Shown: one piece after another, positions 54,901 through 64,000 of the stretch | How positions within the stretch are numbered: the first letter of the stretch is position 1 | How the letters are laid out: the number at the start of each line of letters is the position of its first letter | Translations under genes and position numbers: made by a program | The notes under the pieces: model-generated | The model's input: only the letters and a program-made list of their open reading frames with translations | What the model was told of the DNA's origin: nothing | Databases searched by the model: none | From: Porphyra umbilicalis | Taxonomy: Eukaryota; Rhodophyta; Bangiophyceae; Bangiales; Bangiaceae | Direction of reading: 5' to 3' | Length of the DNA: 64,000 nt | Assembly: GCA_002049455.2 (NCBI GenBank) | Contig: KV918777.1 | Coordinates: 124,001 to 188,000, forward strand

Positions 54901-55819
54901 GTCGACGCAGAACATCTCCGTGACGTCCGGCATGGGCTCCGGCAGAATCACGGCGTCCTCGTTCACCCGTAGAAGGCGGCGGAAGTACTCGGCGGCGAGC
55001 GGGTGGTCGACGGCGGCCAACGACTTCAAGACGTTCGGCGCCGCGGACGCCGCCAGGTACCCGCCCGCCTCGCCGACGGCGAGCATGCGGGTCCACGCCG
55101 TGTCGATGGCCGCCGCGTCGTAGGGCCCCGGCATGGCGCCCCCGGACGCAACCCGCACCGTCGGCCAAGGGCCCTCGCCGTCGACGTCGCAGGCGTCCGC
55201 GACCTCGATCGGCAACCCGACGGGAAGCGGATCCGGGGCCGCCGGCGGCGGTAGCACGACCGCCGTGGGGACCGGGTCCCGCAGTCCCGGGGGTAGCGTC
55301 CGCGGCGGCCGCGGCGTCGGCCGCAGATGGTCCCGGTCGGGGACCCGGGCCCATGTCGCGGTCCGAAGGAGGTTCTCCGCAAGTGCCGAGCGCGACCGAC
55401 CCCCGGACGTCGCCGACGGCGTGGCCGGCGCGGCCCGGCCCGCCGTCGCAAGGGCCCCGCCCCGGCAGCCGGCCGCCTCCACGTCCGGCGGCCGCCGCCG
55501 CCACGGACGACGCCCCACCGCCGGCCGCCCCGCCGGGCGCCTCCGCCGCCGCGGCGCCTCCCGGCACGGGGGGGGGTGACGGCGAGCGCGACAGCGACGG
55601 CGCCTCCTCCGTCGCCGAGCGGGGGCACGGCCCCGCCATGCTCGACGTCCGCCGGGCCCCGGCACCCGCCGCCTCCACCGCCGCTGCGGCAGCCCCCAGC
55701 ACTGGGAGCCCGCCGGTGGCCGCGCCGGCCGATGCCGCCGGCGCCACGATCGTGGCTCGGGCGCGCCGCCCCGTCGTCGCTCGCGTCACGGGTCCCGCGG
55801 GTCGGACGGACCCCGCCAT
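51941..55819 (-). CDS. Antisense accessory gene (aORF) of element 2
   Basis: This gene runs opposite to gag-pol, between the repeat array and the 3' LTR. The main frame (about 52306-55460 as coding) has a conserved block matching the element 1 gene: VARAGHGAMRLPLRES, AAPRLLPWFLP, LAAYKRDRRLFRPPP, VPWRLVRQRLPYST (54290-54720). A long Gly/Arg/Asp/Tyr-rich segment (53150-53700, RGG-like) follows. The C-terminal domain with AEWGYDPVVNWGQVTDA and WALLEYSRAA (51990-52200) is in another frame; the switch falls near a 10-base G-run at 52451-52460. A probable start is the ATG at 55819, 38 bases inside the LTR, in a frame that changes near 55440-55580 (another G-run). Either the homopolymer lengths are wrong in this assembly, introns exist, or the gene is broken. 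No known family is recognised. Confidence 0.7.
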
Positions 55820-55844
55820 TGACCGCCGGGGACGGCGGTCGCTC

Positions 55845-55856
55845 GGCAGGGGGTGA
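55845..55856 (+). other. Element 2 polypurine tract
   Basis: The sequence ggcagggggtga directly precedes the 3' LTR at 55857. Confidence 0.7.
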
Positions 55857-56444
55857 TGTAGCACCACCGGGATGGGGGTGGTGCTGGGAACCCCCGGCGG
55901 GGGCCGGGCGGGCGTGGCCTGCGCGTGGCAAGCAGCGGGGCGGGCGGCACGGCCGCCACGCCCCCGCGGGTGGCGCCCCGGCGCCGACTGGGCAGCTGTC
56001 GGGGGCGCGGGCACCCGGGCCACGCACGAACGGCCACCAGGGCGTCGCTGGGCGGGGCGGTTATGTGGCGCGCGCGCGCCGCCGCGTGGCCACGCCAGAG
56101 GCCGCCACGTCAGGCGGTGGCGCCCGGTCCCGATTCCCCCTCGTCTCTACTTCTCGCATTGGGGGACTTGTCTTGCATTGTACTTAGTGATATTGGTTGG
56201 TCGGCGGCGCGGGCCAATTCCCATTAGGGGAATTGGGCCCCCGCAACGGTTTCCGCCCTTTTTAGGACGAAGGGCGACGACGGTGGGAGGCACCGTCGTC
56301 GCCGGCAAGTAAACCGTGCCTTTTGTCTTGTACCTTTGGCGGCCCCTCTTCCCGGATCGGGTGATCCTATAGGGGGCACGTTCTTGGGACGGCAGCGGTG
56401 GGATACTTCCCTCTTCGGGCCCGTGGCTACGGGGTTGTGCTACA
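55857..56444 (+). repeat. Element 2 3' LTR
   Basis: This 588-bp LTR equals 42461-43048 except for two substitutions by eye (near 56263 and 56350). The duplication tcggg follows. Confidence 0.96.
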
Positions 56445-57557
56445 TCGGGGTGATACCCCCACCAGTGGGTCCACAGCCGTAGCTTGCCGTCATCCGCGAA
56501 TTCATGGCCCTCGAAGGCCTCCCAGCCAAACTCCTTGCCCGTGTGTTGATGGCCCTCTGGGACTACGATATCTTGGGGTACCCCTAGCTTCTGCAGGAGC
56601 GTCTGCGGATCCCCCGGCGGGCCTGGAGCCTCCGTCACGTGGTCGCTGCTCACCATCTCCGGGTACCCAGCGATGTCCAACGAGATTTTGCCTTCTCCGC
56701 GGGACAACACCTTGTGCGGTCCGGCCGTGCGGGTCCCGAGCTTGTACTTGGTCCGCGTGTTGCCATCCACGAACACCCAGTCCCCCGCGTGACGTCCTTG
56801 TTGACCAGCCGCACGCGGGCGTCGTAGTTCCTCTTGTACCGCCGCTCTGCCAGCGTGAGGGACCGCCGTACCTTGTGGATCAGGTTACGCAACCGCGTCC
56901 GGATGACCTCGCGGATGGTTCGTGGGCTGCCGTCTATCTCCTCGGGTGTAAAGGAGCCTACCACTAGTTCCACAGAGAGGCTCCGTACGCGCTCGGGTGT
57001 GACAAGCTCGAGGGGCGCCACCCCGGTGCTCTACTGCGGCCGACTGTTGTAGGCCAGCGTCAGCATCGACACGAGCTCATTTTATCGGTCTCAGTGTTCC
57101 TCGATGGACGTCCGAAGCTGCCCCACGATGGTCCGGTTGTACCGTTCCACATGGCCGTTCTTATGCGGGTGATACATTATGGAGTACCGGTTGGAAATAC
57201 AGAGGAGCGAGCAGACTCCTTGGAAGAACGTGGAGCGGAACTGGGGGCCATCGTCGGATGACACCGTCGCTTGGGGTCCGTACGCCGCCAACCAGGGGTC
57301 CAAAAAGGCTGCCGCGAAGGTTTGCGCGTCGATCCGCTGGAGGGGGATGGCTCGCGTCATCTTGGAGAAGCGATTCACGATGACCAACAGGTGTTCATTC
57401 CCCGACGCCGTCGGGGGGAGGGGCCCGAGCAGGTCCATACACAAATCCGTCAGCGGTTCCGTTGGGGAAACGTCTTGAGGTTGATCGTCTTGCGTTGCTT
57501 GCCGACGCGGTTCCTTGCGCTTTGACTGCAGTTTTCCACGAAGGCGTAGACGTCCAC
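56445..57557 (-). pseudogene. Element 4 pol remnant: integrase core to chromodomain
   Basis: Read leftward: zinc-region end (VDVYAFVENCSQSARNRVGK, near 57530), integrase core (DLCMDLLGPLPPTASGN, near 57420; VNRFSKMTRAIPLQRIDA; SSDDGPQFRSTFF, near 57245; NGHVERYNRTI, near 57140), connecting part (RRSLTLAERRYKRNYDARV, near 56830) and chromodomain start (LRLWTHWWGYHP, near 56460). A stop near 57090 and frameshifts near 56760 and 57470 break it. The core lineage differs from elements 1-3. The right end is cut by the family B solo LTR. Confidence 0.88.
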
Positions 57558-57832
57558 TGTTGAAGCGTAGTGGGGATTGGGGATGGGGGACCACGGTGGA
57601 GTGGTTGAGTGGCTTGAGCTTGTGTGTGCTTGTGCGAACGTGCTTTGTTAGTTGACCTCCGGTTCGCCCATTTCTTCCAACCGAGAGCACCTCTCAAATA
57701 GTCCTCACCGGCCCAAGTGCTCCCTTCTCTCGCCCCCACACCGACGCCCACGCCCTCACACCAAATCGAACCACTCACCAAATCAAAAGCTACCAGAGCA
57801 AAGCGAAGATCAAATCCAAAAATGCCAAGAGT

Positions 57833-57909
57833 TGTTGAACTGGTGATGTTCAGCTTCCGAGGCCAGTCACACCGGTCATGTGGCGTAATTGGTTTTTGAC
57901 CTCTCCACA
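57833..57909 (+). repeat. Copia 5' LTR, 77 bp
   Basis: It begins TGTTGAACTGG and ends CTCTCCACA. It aligns base for base to 63558-63633 with a few changes. It is much shorter than usual copia LTRs. The next bases (ggttgtgggcctag) would be the primer-binding site; the tRNA is not recognised. Confidence 0.75.
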
Positions 57910-58066
57910 GGTTGTGGGCCTAGTGTCGCTGGTGGTAATCGTCGTCTTCCGCTCTATTATTTTGCGGTACGGCGCTCGTTGTGCTGCTGTGTGTTCCGGC
58001 GTCAAGCAGGCGGACTTGGCCTCCCACGTCGTCAGTGTCGCGCCTTCGGGCGCCGTTGTCATCGTC

Positions 58067-59690
58067 ATGTCGGAGTACGGGCGCTGCGGTGGCCTCGCTT
58101 CGCGCAGCTGGACGACGACTACAAGGTCTGGGCTGTGTCCTGCCGTGCACAGCTCGTCATGAAGGTCTGGTCTGCGGTAGTGACGGACCGCCCCGCGTCC
58201 GGGAGTGATTCCAAAGGCAACTGGGTGGCGGACGCGTGGGACATCATGAACAAGTCGGCGTTGGCGACCATCCAGATGTCGGTCAGGCCGGTCCATCTCA
58301 TTCGGTGACGGCGGTCAGTACGGCCAAGGTCGCGTGGGTCGCGCTCAAGGATATCTTTGAGGCGCGTGACAACGCACGGCTGCTGCAGCTCATGCGCGAG
58401 CGTCGCAACCTCAAGAAGGAGGGCGACGAGAACATCATCAAGAACACGTCGCGCGCCAAGGGCCTCCGCCAAGAACTCGCCATGCTGGGCAACCAGGTGG
58501 ACGAGAACTCACTCGAGCTGCAGATCCTGTCGGTTCTTTCAGCAGAGTATGACCTGATCAAGAACGTCCTGGAGAACATGAACGGGAAGAGAAACCTCGC
58601 CGACGTGAGCGCCAAGCTGCTTACGGTGGAGCAGCGAGAAAGCCGATTGCGGTCGTCGTCGACGACTGGCGTCAAGTCGCAAGCGTTTGCGGCATCGGCT
58701 GCCAAGAAGCCGTGGAACAAGAAGACGGTCGTGTGCTACTTCTGCAACAAGAAGGGGCATATGAAGCGCGACTGCCTCAAGAAGAAGGCCGACGACGCCA
58801 AGGACAACAAGAAGCCGAACGGCGGGCCTTGGGATGGTGGCGGGGGCGGTGGTGCACCTCCTTGTGCCGCATTGGCCTACGCCTCGTCGACAGGCCAGGC
58901 CAGGGAGCACAGGACTCCCGAGAGCACCAGTTTGATGTCGACCTGGGTGCCGGACTCCAGCGCGACCAACCATATGGCCGCCGGGGACAAAGGCTTCACC
59001 GTCAAGACGTCGGGGAGCGGGGCCAAGGTCACTCTGGATGACGGTCACAAGGTGTCATTTGAGGGAACGGATACGTCTCCATGGACGTGGGGGCCAGCAA
59101 CAGCAAGGTACGAATGGTCCTCGGTGAGGCCATGCTCGTGCCAGACCTGACAGACAATCTGTTGTCTGTGCGTGCGGTCGACAGCCGCGGCGGATTGGTG
59201 GTGTTTGTCGGAGACGCCTGCTACATTCTCAGCGATGCAGAGGCGGTACTCTCAAGCGGAGTGATGAGCAACGCGTCTGTCATCGCTTCGGTCAACGAGT
59301 TCGAGAACTACGTGCTCAAGGTGACGCCGGTCAAGGCGTTGGCAAGCGCTGCCTCCAAACGCATGGACGGCGAGGCGGAGCTGTGGCACCGCGGGTTCAA
59401 AAACTTGGGTTTCGAGAACCTCAAGCGAGTAGTCGGGATGGTCGACGCGATTCCAGCGTCTGTGACGGACGCCGAGCGCATTCTTGGTACGATTTGCGTC
59501 CCGTGTGTTGACGGCCAGATGGGGCGTTCCCCGCACCATCGCTCCATTACAACGAGCACCGAATGCGCGTTGGTTCACACCGACGTGGATGGGCCCTTTA
59601 CAGGATCGTTGGGCGGTTCAGTATACTTCATGACGATGATGGAGGACTCTACTGGCTTGATCACGGTGACGCCAATCAAAAGTAAAGGTA
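58067..59690 (+). pseudogene. Copia gag, protease and integrase N-terminal part
   Basis: From the ATG at 58067 the frames give, in order, a copia-type Gag (FAQLDDDYKVWAVSCRAQLV; ARLLQLMRERRNLKKEGDEN; LLTVEQRESRLRS), a CCHC knuckle (CYFCNKKGHMKRDC, near 58735) and a protease segment (WVPDSSATNHM, near 58948, with Ser where Gly is usual in DSGA). The GAG-pre-integrase domain (LWHRGFKNLGFENLKRVVGM, near 59380) and the start of the integrase core (HTDVDGPFTGSLGGSVYF, near 59577) follow. Single-base frameshifts near 58100, 58300 and 59070 break it. The core stops after VTPIKSK near 59685. Confidence 0.88.
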
Positions 59691-59959
59691 ATGCGAGACC
59701 GGGCGGCCGAGATGCTCACCCTGAGCAACCCGGGGCATGTTATCCCACTCCTCGAGGCGTTTGGAACGTCCAACTCCACGCCCAACAAGACGCCAATGGT
59801 CGTCGGCGGTTCTGCCATCGCGCTTCTATGGGTTCTTTCAAGCGATTTGAGGGCGACACAGTGTGGTGCCCCATCGAAACCGCAGCCTTCGACTTGGAAT
59901 GGCTGGTCGGGGATCTGGCGACACAATTATTCGCTTCGGATGGCATGTCCAACGGCTAA
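59691..59959 (+). pseudogene. Copia reverse transcriptase C-terminal scrap
   Basis: The frame contains VIPLLEAFGTSNSTPNKTPM, which fits the segment ending the copia reverse transcriptase (family pattern: Leu-Leu...Phe-Gly-Met...Thr-Pro-Met). It is joined directly to the integrase beginning, so a deletion removed most of the integrase and the polymerase. The rest of the stretch is out of frame. Confidence 0.55.
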
Positions 59960-61612
59960 GACAACGAAAATCAAGCTGACACGGCCAAGTCCCAGGCTTG
60001 TGTATCACTGAATTGATGCAATTTCACGAATTCAGGAGGGACCTCGCCCTTGGTGCACTCAGGCGAGATGACTGTCAGCACGGAATGGTGAGGACAGCAG
60101 CAGACCGGCGTCCGCCGTCTATCATAGCAAGCGTGCCGGTGAATTCTGCCTCTGATTGGCTGGTGCCGCACTGCGATGACAGTATCAGAGGGACTCTGAC
60201 ACTGACCGTGTTTTTGCCCTGCGGCGAGGTGCGCTGAGACGATTTTCATTGGATAAGAGCCATGTCCTCATTGTTCTGCTCGTTTACCATTGTGTTTTCA
60301 GCAATATGATTGATTGGCGGTGACACCTTCTACCATAAATGCCCCCAGACCACTTGGGGGGGCGGGAGAGGCTCCAACCGCCACCACCGGCGGCCGCGAA
60401 GGGCACCCCTGGCGGCCGGTGGCCATCCCTCGCCCCCGCCGCCCGTGCGGTGGCCGCGGCTCAGAGTGCCGGCACGGTCCGCCGCCGGCTGCGATGAGGC
60501 GGCAAGTAGCGGCGGCGGCAAGGAGCAGGATCGCGTCCGCGGCCTCCCGCCGCGGGGGGGCCGGGGGGGGCGGACGTGCGGGGGGGGTGCGCTGTGTCGG
60601 CGGCGGCGGCTGCAAGCTGTGGCGGTGTCGGTCGTTGCGGCGGCGTCGGTCGCCGCCGCCACGCGTCGTCGCCGCCGCCGCCAATGCACAAGGCTGCGGC
60701 GGCAGCAAGGGGCGGCGGTGATGTCGCGGTCGTCGGCCGCGGCTGCCGCGCTGTTGGCGCGGGGCGGGGGGCGGACGTGCTGGGGAGGTGCGCTGTGTCT
60801 GCGTCGGCGGCGGCAAGCCGCGGCGGCGGGAGGCGAAAGCGACGAAAAGGGGCGGCGCCGCGGCGGCTGCCGCGGATTCCGCGCCCGCAGGCGACAGGCA
60901 CCCCGCGCGGGGCGGCACCGTGGCAGCCGACGGGGGCAGGGACTCGGCGGCCACGACTCGGCGACGGTGCCTCGGCGCGGCCGGCCGGCGTCGGGCGACG
61001 GCGGGGCGACGGCGGCGGTGGCCGGCGGCAAGGTGGCGGGCTGCACCGGCGGTGGGGCGGTGGCGGGTGGCGCCGCCCCAACAAGTCCCCCTGAGCCCCC
61101 CTGGGGCCTGAGGGCCGCGGCCGCGCGCGAGGCGGCCGCGCGGCGACGCGGCCGCCGCCGACTCGCGGTGGGAGCGGCGGCGGCCGTCGCGGTCGGCCCG
61201 CCGGCGGCCGCCGTCGGCGCCGCCCGCCGACGCGCCCGTGGCGGCAGACGCGGCAGAGGCCCCGCCGGCGGGTGTTGGCGCGGCCGCGCCAGCGGCCGAC
61301 GCGCCCGCCGCGCCGCCGCCGCCGCCGAAGGCCACCGCGGCGTCGCCCGACGGGTCGGCGGCGCTGGCGGGGGGGCAGGCCGCACCGGCGGCGGGCGCGG
61401 GCCGCCCCGCGGCGCCGTTGCCCGCGTCGCCGCCGCTGCGGCGGCGGCTGCCCGTGGCCAAGGCGCCGCCGACGACGGCACAGGCGGTGGCCGACGGGCA
61501 CGCGGCGGCGGGGCTTGTCGTGGCGGGCGGCGGCGGCGGCGGCGTTGGAGCGGCGGCCGACGGGGGCGGCGGTGGCGGCGGCGGCGGCGGCGGCGCGGCG
61601 GCAGACGGCGGC
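59960..61612. other. Foreign DNA inside the copia element, mostly GC-extreme triplet tract
   Basis: Positions 59960-60350 are ordinary, AT-richer sequence with no gene. From about 60360 to 61612 the DNA is imperfect ggc/gcg/cgc triplet repeat, like 22151-24450. A 641-codon frame runs through into the RNase H only because stops are rare in this composition. It replaces the reverse transcriptase region. Confidence 0.65.
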
Positions 61613-62235
61613 GGCGCGGCCAGTCGACGGTGGCGACGTCGACGGCTGAGGCAGAGTACGTGGCCGCCGCGATGGCGACCAAGGAGGCCCTTTGGCTCCG
61701 AAAGCTTTTATCGGCGCTTGGCGTTGACGGCGGTGCCGTTGCCATGGGGAAAGACAACCAGGCGTGCCTGGCGCTCGTCAATAACCCCGAGGCAACAGGG
61801 CGCACAAAGCACGTGGACGTCACGTACCATATGGTGCGCGATCACGTGGCGCGTGGTGACGTGACCCTCTACTTCCTGCCGAGCGCTGAGATGCCCGCGG
61901 ACGGGCTCACCAAGGCGCTGCCGGGGCCGGCGTTCAAGGCCTTCCGTGACGCAGCTGGCATCGGGCCCGAGTTCGCACGGCGGCGGGAGCGCTTGAGCCG
62001 GACCCAGCGTGCTAAGGCGCATCGTCGCACTGCCCGGCTTTGGGCGCTAAAGGGCTTTAGCGCATACGGCTGGGCGGGCCCGAGCGCCGATTTCAAAATT
62101 TCGGGCCCGAATGTCGCGTCCTGGAAGATCGTTCCGGGACCGACACGTGGCGCTGTTGCGACACGTGGCGCTGTTGCAACACGTGGCGTTGTTGCAACAC
62201 GTGGTGTCGGTGCAACACGTTGCGATGGGGCTTAA
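61613..62235 (+). pseudogene. Copia RNase H C-terminal domain
   Basis: The sequence begins at QSTVATSTAEAEYVAAAMAT, the copia RNase H hallmark (Ser-Thr-Ala-Glu-Ala-Glu-Tyr), and continues ALWLRKLLSALGV, KDNQACLALVNNPEATGRTK, HVDVTYHMVRDHV, and MPADGLTKALP, the usual end of copia polyproteins. No frameshift occurs here. After LTKALP a C-terminal extension follows that ends in hexapeptide repeats of ATRGVV type. The upstream catalytic Asp region is missing. Confidence 0.88.
62146..62220 (+). repeat. 18-bp tandem repeat in the RNase H extension
   Basis: Four to five units of acacgtggcgctgttgca type, encoding TRGAVA or TRGVVA. Confidence 0.8.
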
Positions 62236-62257
62236 GTGCCTTGGGCCCTCTTTCGGT

Positions 62258-62935
62258 GGTGCCCGACGGACCGGATGTGGGCGTACGGGCACCCGGACGG
62301 GTGGGGCGTGGTCGGGGCACCTGCCCGGACCCTTCTGGGTCCAATCCGCGGTCTGTTGAAGAACCGAGTTTTGGAGGGGGTCTGAAGGGCTTCAGCGCCG
62401 CCGCGAGAACCGTCATTGTGGGAGTGGTGCCCGATGGACCGGATGGGGTCCTACGGGCACCAGGGAGGCCCGGAGGTGCCTCTGGCATCCTCGCGGGCCT
62501 GTTTTGGCCCCATCGGAGGTCGTTTGAAAACCGATTTCTGGACATTGGGGCTGAAGGGCTTTAGACCCCCGGCCAGAACGGTCACTGTGAAGGTAGTGCC
62601 CGATGGACCGGATGGTGTCCTACGGGCACCAGGGAGGCCCGGAGGTGCCTCTGGCATCCTCGCGGGCCTGTTTTGGCCCCATCGGAGGTCGTTTGAAAAC
62701 CGATTTCTGGACATTGGGGCTGAAGGGCTTTAGACCCCCGGCCAGAATGGTCACTGTGAAGGTAGTGCCCGATGGACCGGATGGTGTCCTACGGGCACCA
62801 GGCAGGCCCGGAAGTGCCTCTGGCATTCTCACGGGTCTGCTTTGGCCCCATCGGTGGTCCGTTGAAAAACCGACCTCTGGACATTTGGCTAAAGGGCTTC
62901 AGACCCCTCTGCATGAAGGGGGTCTAAATCTCTTT
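62258..62935. repeat. 169-bp tandem repeat, four copies
   Basis: Units begin at GTGCCCGATGGACCGG at 62427, 62596 and 62765, with a diverged first unit from 62258. The middle copies are almost identical. They lie in the copia 3' untranslated region. Confidence 0.88.
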
Positions 62936-63550
62936 AGACCCCTCGGTCAGATCGTCCCCGGAGAGCCTTGCATGGACTTTCGATGACGGGAATTTGACCG
63001 GGTGGCTGCAAATATCCCTGGGGTACTGGAGGGAGTGTAAAGTGTGCTTCCGCAGTCCCCCAGGGACAATTGGCTCTTGCGTCAGTCGTAAGTCTTTGTA
63101 TATGTGTGATGACACTGCATGTACTAGTTTGCAGATCTTTCAGCGGGGAACTCATTAGGGGTTGAGCTCTGGGGGAGATTTGTGTCGGGAGCGGCGCCTG
63201 GAGTGTGAGGTTGTGGGCTTCCTCCGGACGTGCGGGAGCTGCCCTGGGAGGCGCCGTGCGGGCCTTGTCGGCCGCGCCATTGCGGGTGCCTGGGAAGGCC
63301 CTGCGGCTGAGGCGGCCTGGGGGATATCAGGCACGACTTCGCAGGCCTGGAAACGCCGTGCATAGTAAAGCAACGCACCCACTCAACATCATCGACTTCA
63401 CAGGTTTTGGGCCCTGCTCGCGCTGGATTTAGTTCTGAGAGGTCGTGGGTTCGAGATTCGCCACGTCTGCGCCCTCAAAGAGGGAAGGACGAATTTGCAG
63501 GAGAGGCAATTTCGAATCGTGGGTCAGACGAGCCTGGCCCTGAGGAGCTC
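62936..63550. other. Copia 3' untranslated region
   Basis: No gene seen. It leads to a purine run next to the 3' LTR. Confidence 0.5.
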
Positions 63551-63557
63551 GGGGGAG

Positions 63558-63633
63558 TGTTGAACTGGTGATGTTCAGCTCCCCAGGCCAGTCACACCGG
63601 TTATGTGGCGTATTTGTTTTTGACCTTTCAAGA
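63558..63633 (+). repeat. Copia 3' LTR, 76 bp
   Basis: Partner of 57833-57909; preceded by gggggag (63551-63557). Confidence 0.75.
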
Positions 63634-63780
63634 AGCGTATCGCCCCTAGATGACCCAACACGAATGTGTGGAACTTGACCACGTCTTGCAAATGTACTAT
63701 GTGGCGTACCATAGGGGTCACCGACCATCATCCATCCGCGAACCGCCAGTGGAGTCGACGACGACCATCACAGTCCATCA

Positions 63781-64000
63781 TCCGCCACCATCGACTCCCA
63801 ATGAAACCACCATCGCATCGACATGTCCATCGTGTTCGCCCCCGGGTGCCAGGATTGCGGCGGATAGTGTTCCCGCATCATCGCCCCGTACCGCATGTGG
63901 GTCGGCCCGTAGACTTGCGCGGCCCCGTCCAACGGCGCCGTGCGCACAAACAGGTCGCTCGGGTCCTCGCGGAACCGAGACTTGCCGTTGCCGCCCATCG
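63781..64000 (-). pseudogene. Element 4 pol: integrase zinc-binding region
   Basis: The minus frame from the window edge reads FREDPSDLFVRTAPLDGAAQ, MRYGAMMREHYPPQSWHPGA and RWWFHWESMVA, the HHCC region of a gypsy integrase. It continues at 57557 (VDVYAFVENC) once the solo LTR is removed. No stop is seen in the part visible. Confidence 0.75.

Larger units (their letters stand above)
42461..56444 (+). mobile_element. Ty3/gypsy LTR retrotransposon, element 2 (young, complete)
   Basis: A 13,984-bp element with LTRs of 588 bp each that differ at only two positions by eye, and a perfect 5-bp duplication tcggg (42456-42460, 56445-56449). It has the primer-binding site, intact gag, frameshift signal, intact pol, a 1.7-kb tandem array, a convergent antisense gene, a polypurine tract and the 3' LTR. 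It is related to element 1 in gag, pol, primer site and antisense gene. Gag and pol show no stop, so it is the most likely active element in the window. It inserted in the chromodomain of element 4. Confidence 0.96.
57833..63633 (+). mobile_element. Defective Ty1/copia element with very short LTRs
   Basis: The terminal repeats of 77 bp (57833-57909) and 76 bp (63558-63633) begin TGTTGAACTGGTGATG. A purine run (63551-63557, ggggagg-type) precedes the right one. The flanks agagt (57828-57832) and agcgt (63634-63638) fit a 5-bp duplication with one change. Inside are broken gag, protease and the integrase beginning, a scrap of reverse transcriptase, foreign GC-extreme DNA and an intact-looking RNase H end. 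Most integrase and reverse transcriptase is missing, so it cannot move by itself. Confidence 0.85.
57558..63780 (+). repeat. Solo LTR (family B), split by a copia element
   Basis: The parts 57558-57832 and 63639-63780 join to a 417-bp LTR matching the 418-bp copy at 4352-4769, in the opposite orientation. The duplication is tccac (57553-57557) and tccgc (63781-63785), one base changed. The pieces of element 4 pol on both sides are continuous once it is removed. Confidence 0.88.
40220..64000 (-). mobile_element. Ty3/gypsy element 4, disrupted by element 2 and LTR-B/copia; runs off right edge
   Basis: Element 4 is a different gypsy lineage in minus orientation, inserted in element 3 pol. Its surviving parts are a putative 3' LTR (40220-40814), a 3' region (40815-42340), and pol pieces at 42341-42460, 56445-57557 and 63781-64000. 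The pieces join when the later insertions are removed: the chromodomain across element 2 (duplication tcggg) and the integrase zinc region across the solo LTR (tccac/tccgc). The left duplication would be gacat (40215-40219). Reverse transcriptase, protease, gag and 5' LTR are expected beyond 64000. Confidence 0.85.

Noticed and set aside
60310-62235. 641-codon plus-strand frame
   Set aside because: Only the part after 61613 is copia RNase H; the rest is open because the GC-triplet tract lacks stops, and the minus strand is open as well.

Overview
The window is eukaryotic, GC-rich nuclear DNA made almost entirely of transposable elements nested inside one another. No rRNA or tRNA gene, CRISPR array or bacterial operon was seen. 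The lineage is not decided by the sequence. The strong GC bias, Ala/Gly/Arg/Pro-rich proteins and dense Ty3/gypsy, Ty1/copia, Helitron and hAT content would fit a bangiophyte red alga (Porphyra/Pyropia type) or another GC-rich alga; that is inference only.

Layout. (1) 1-15762 is a Helitron Rep/helicase gene on the minus strand, split in frame by a 12-kb Ty3/gypsy element (element 1, 2010-14099, target duplication gatag). Element 1 itself carries a 418-bp solo LTR and an 86-bp insertion. (2) 15917-16450 is an unknown small ORF. 17231-17830 is a 40-bp minisatellite. 17893-19881 is a hAT transposase with one stop codon. (3) 20.4-32.6 kb has no convincing intact gene: an RNA-like hairpin, a very GC-rich trinucleotide-biased tract, an acidic ORF and a pogo-like transposase remnant. 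(4) From 32624 to the right edge is a second nest. Old element 3 (gypsy, minus) is cut at 40219 by element 4 (gypsy, minus). Element 4 is cut by element 2 (gypsy, plus, 42461-56444, nearly identical LTRs) and by a solo LTR of the same family as the one in element 1. That solo LTR is cut by a defective copia element (57833-63633). Elements 3 and 4 both run off the window on the right.

How the genes work together. Elements 1 and 2 each encode Gag and a Pol polyprotein (protease, reverse transcriptase, RNase H, integrase, chromodomain). The two are joined by what looks like a programmed -1 ribosomal frameshift: slippery GGGAAAC or GGGAAAT, a 7-nt spacer and a conserved stem-loop. They share the same primer-binding site. 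Between pol and the 3' LTR, elements 1, 2 and 3 carry a long gene on the opposite strand that converges on pol. In element 1, removing the two later insertions leaves one uninterrupted 861-codon frame. Its product has a conserved domain, a Gly/Arg/Asp-rich middle and a C-terminal GYDPxxNW domain that I do not recognise. This antisense gene, with its own AATAAA signals, is the best candidate here for an undescribed system.
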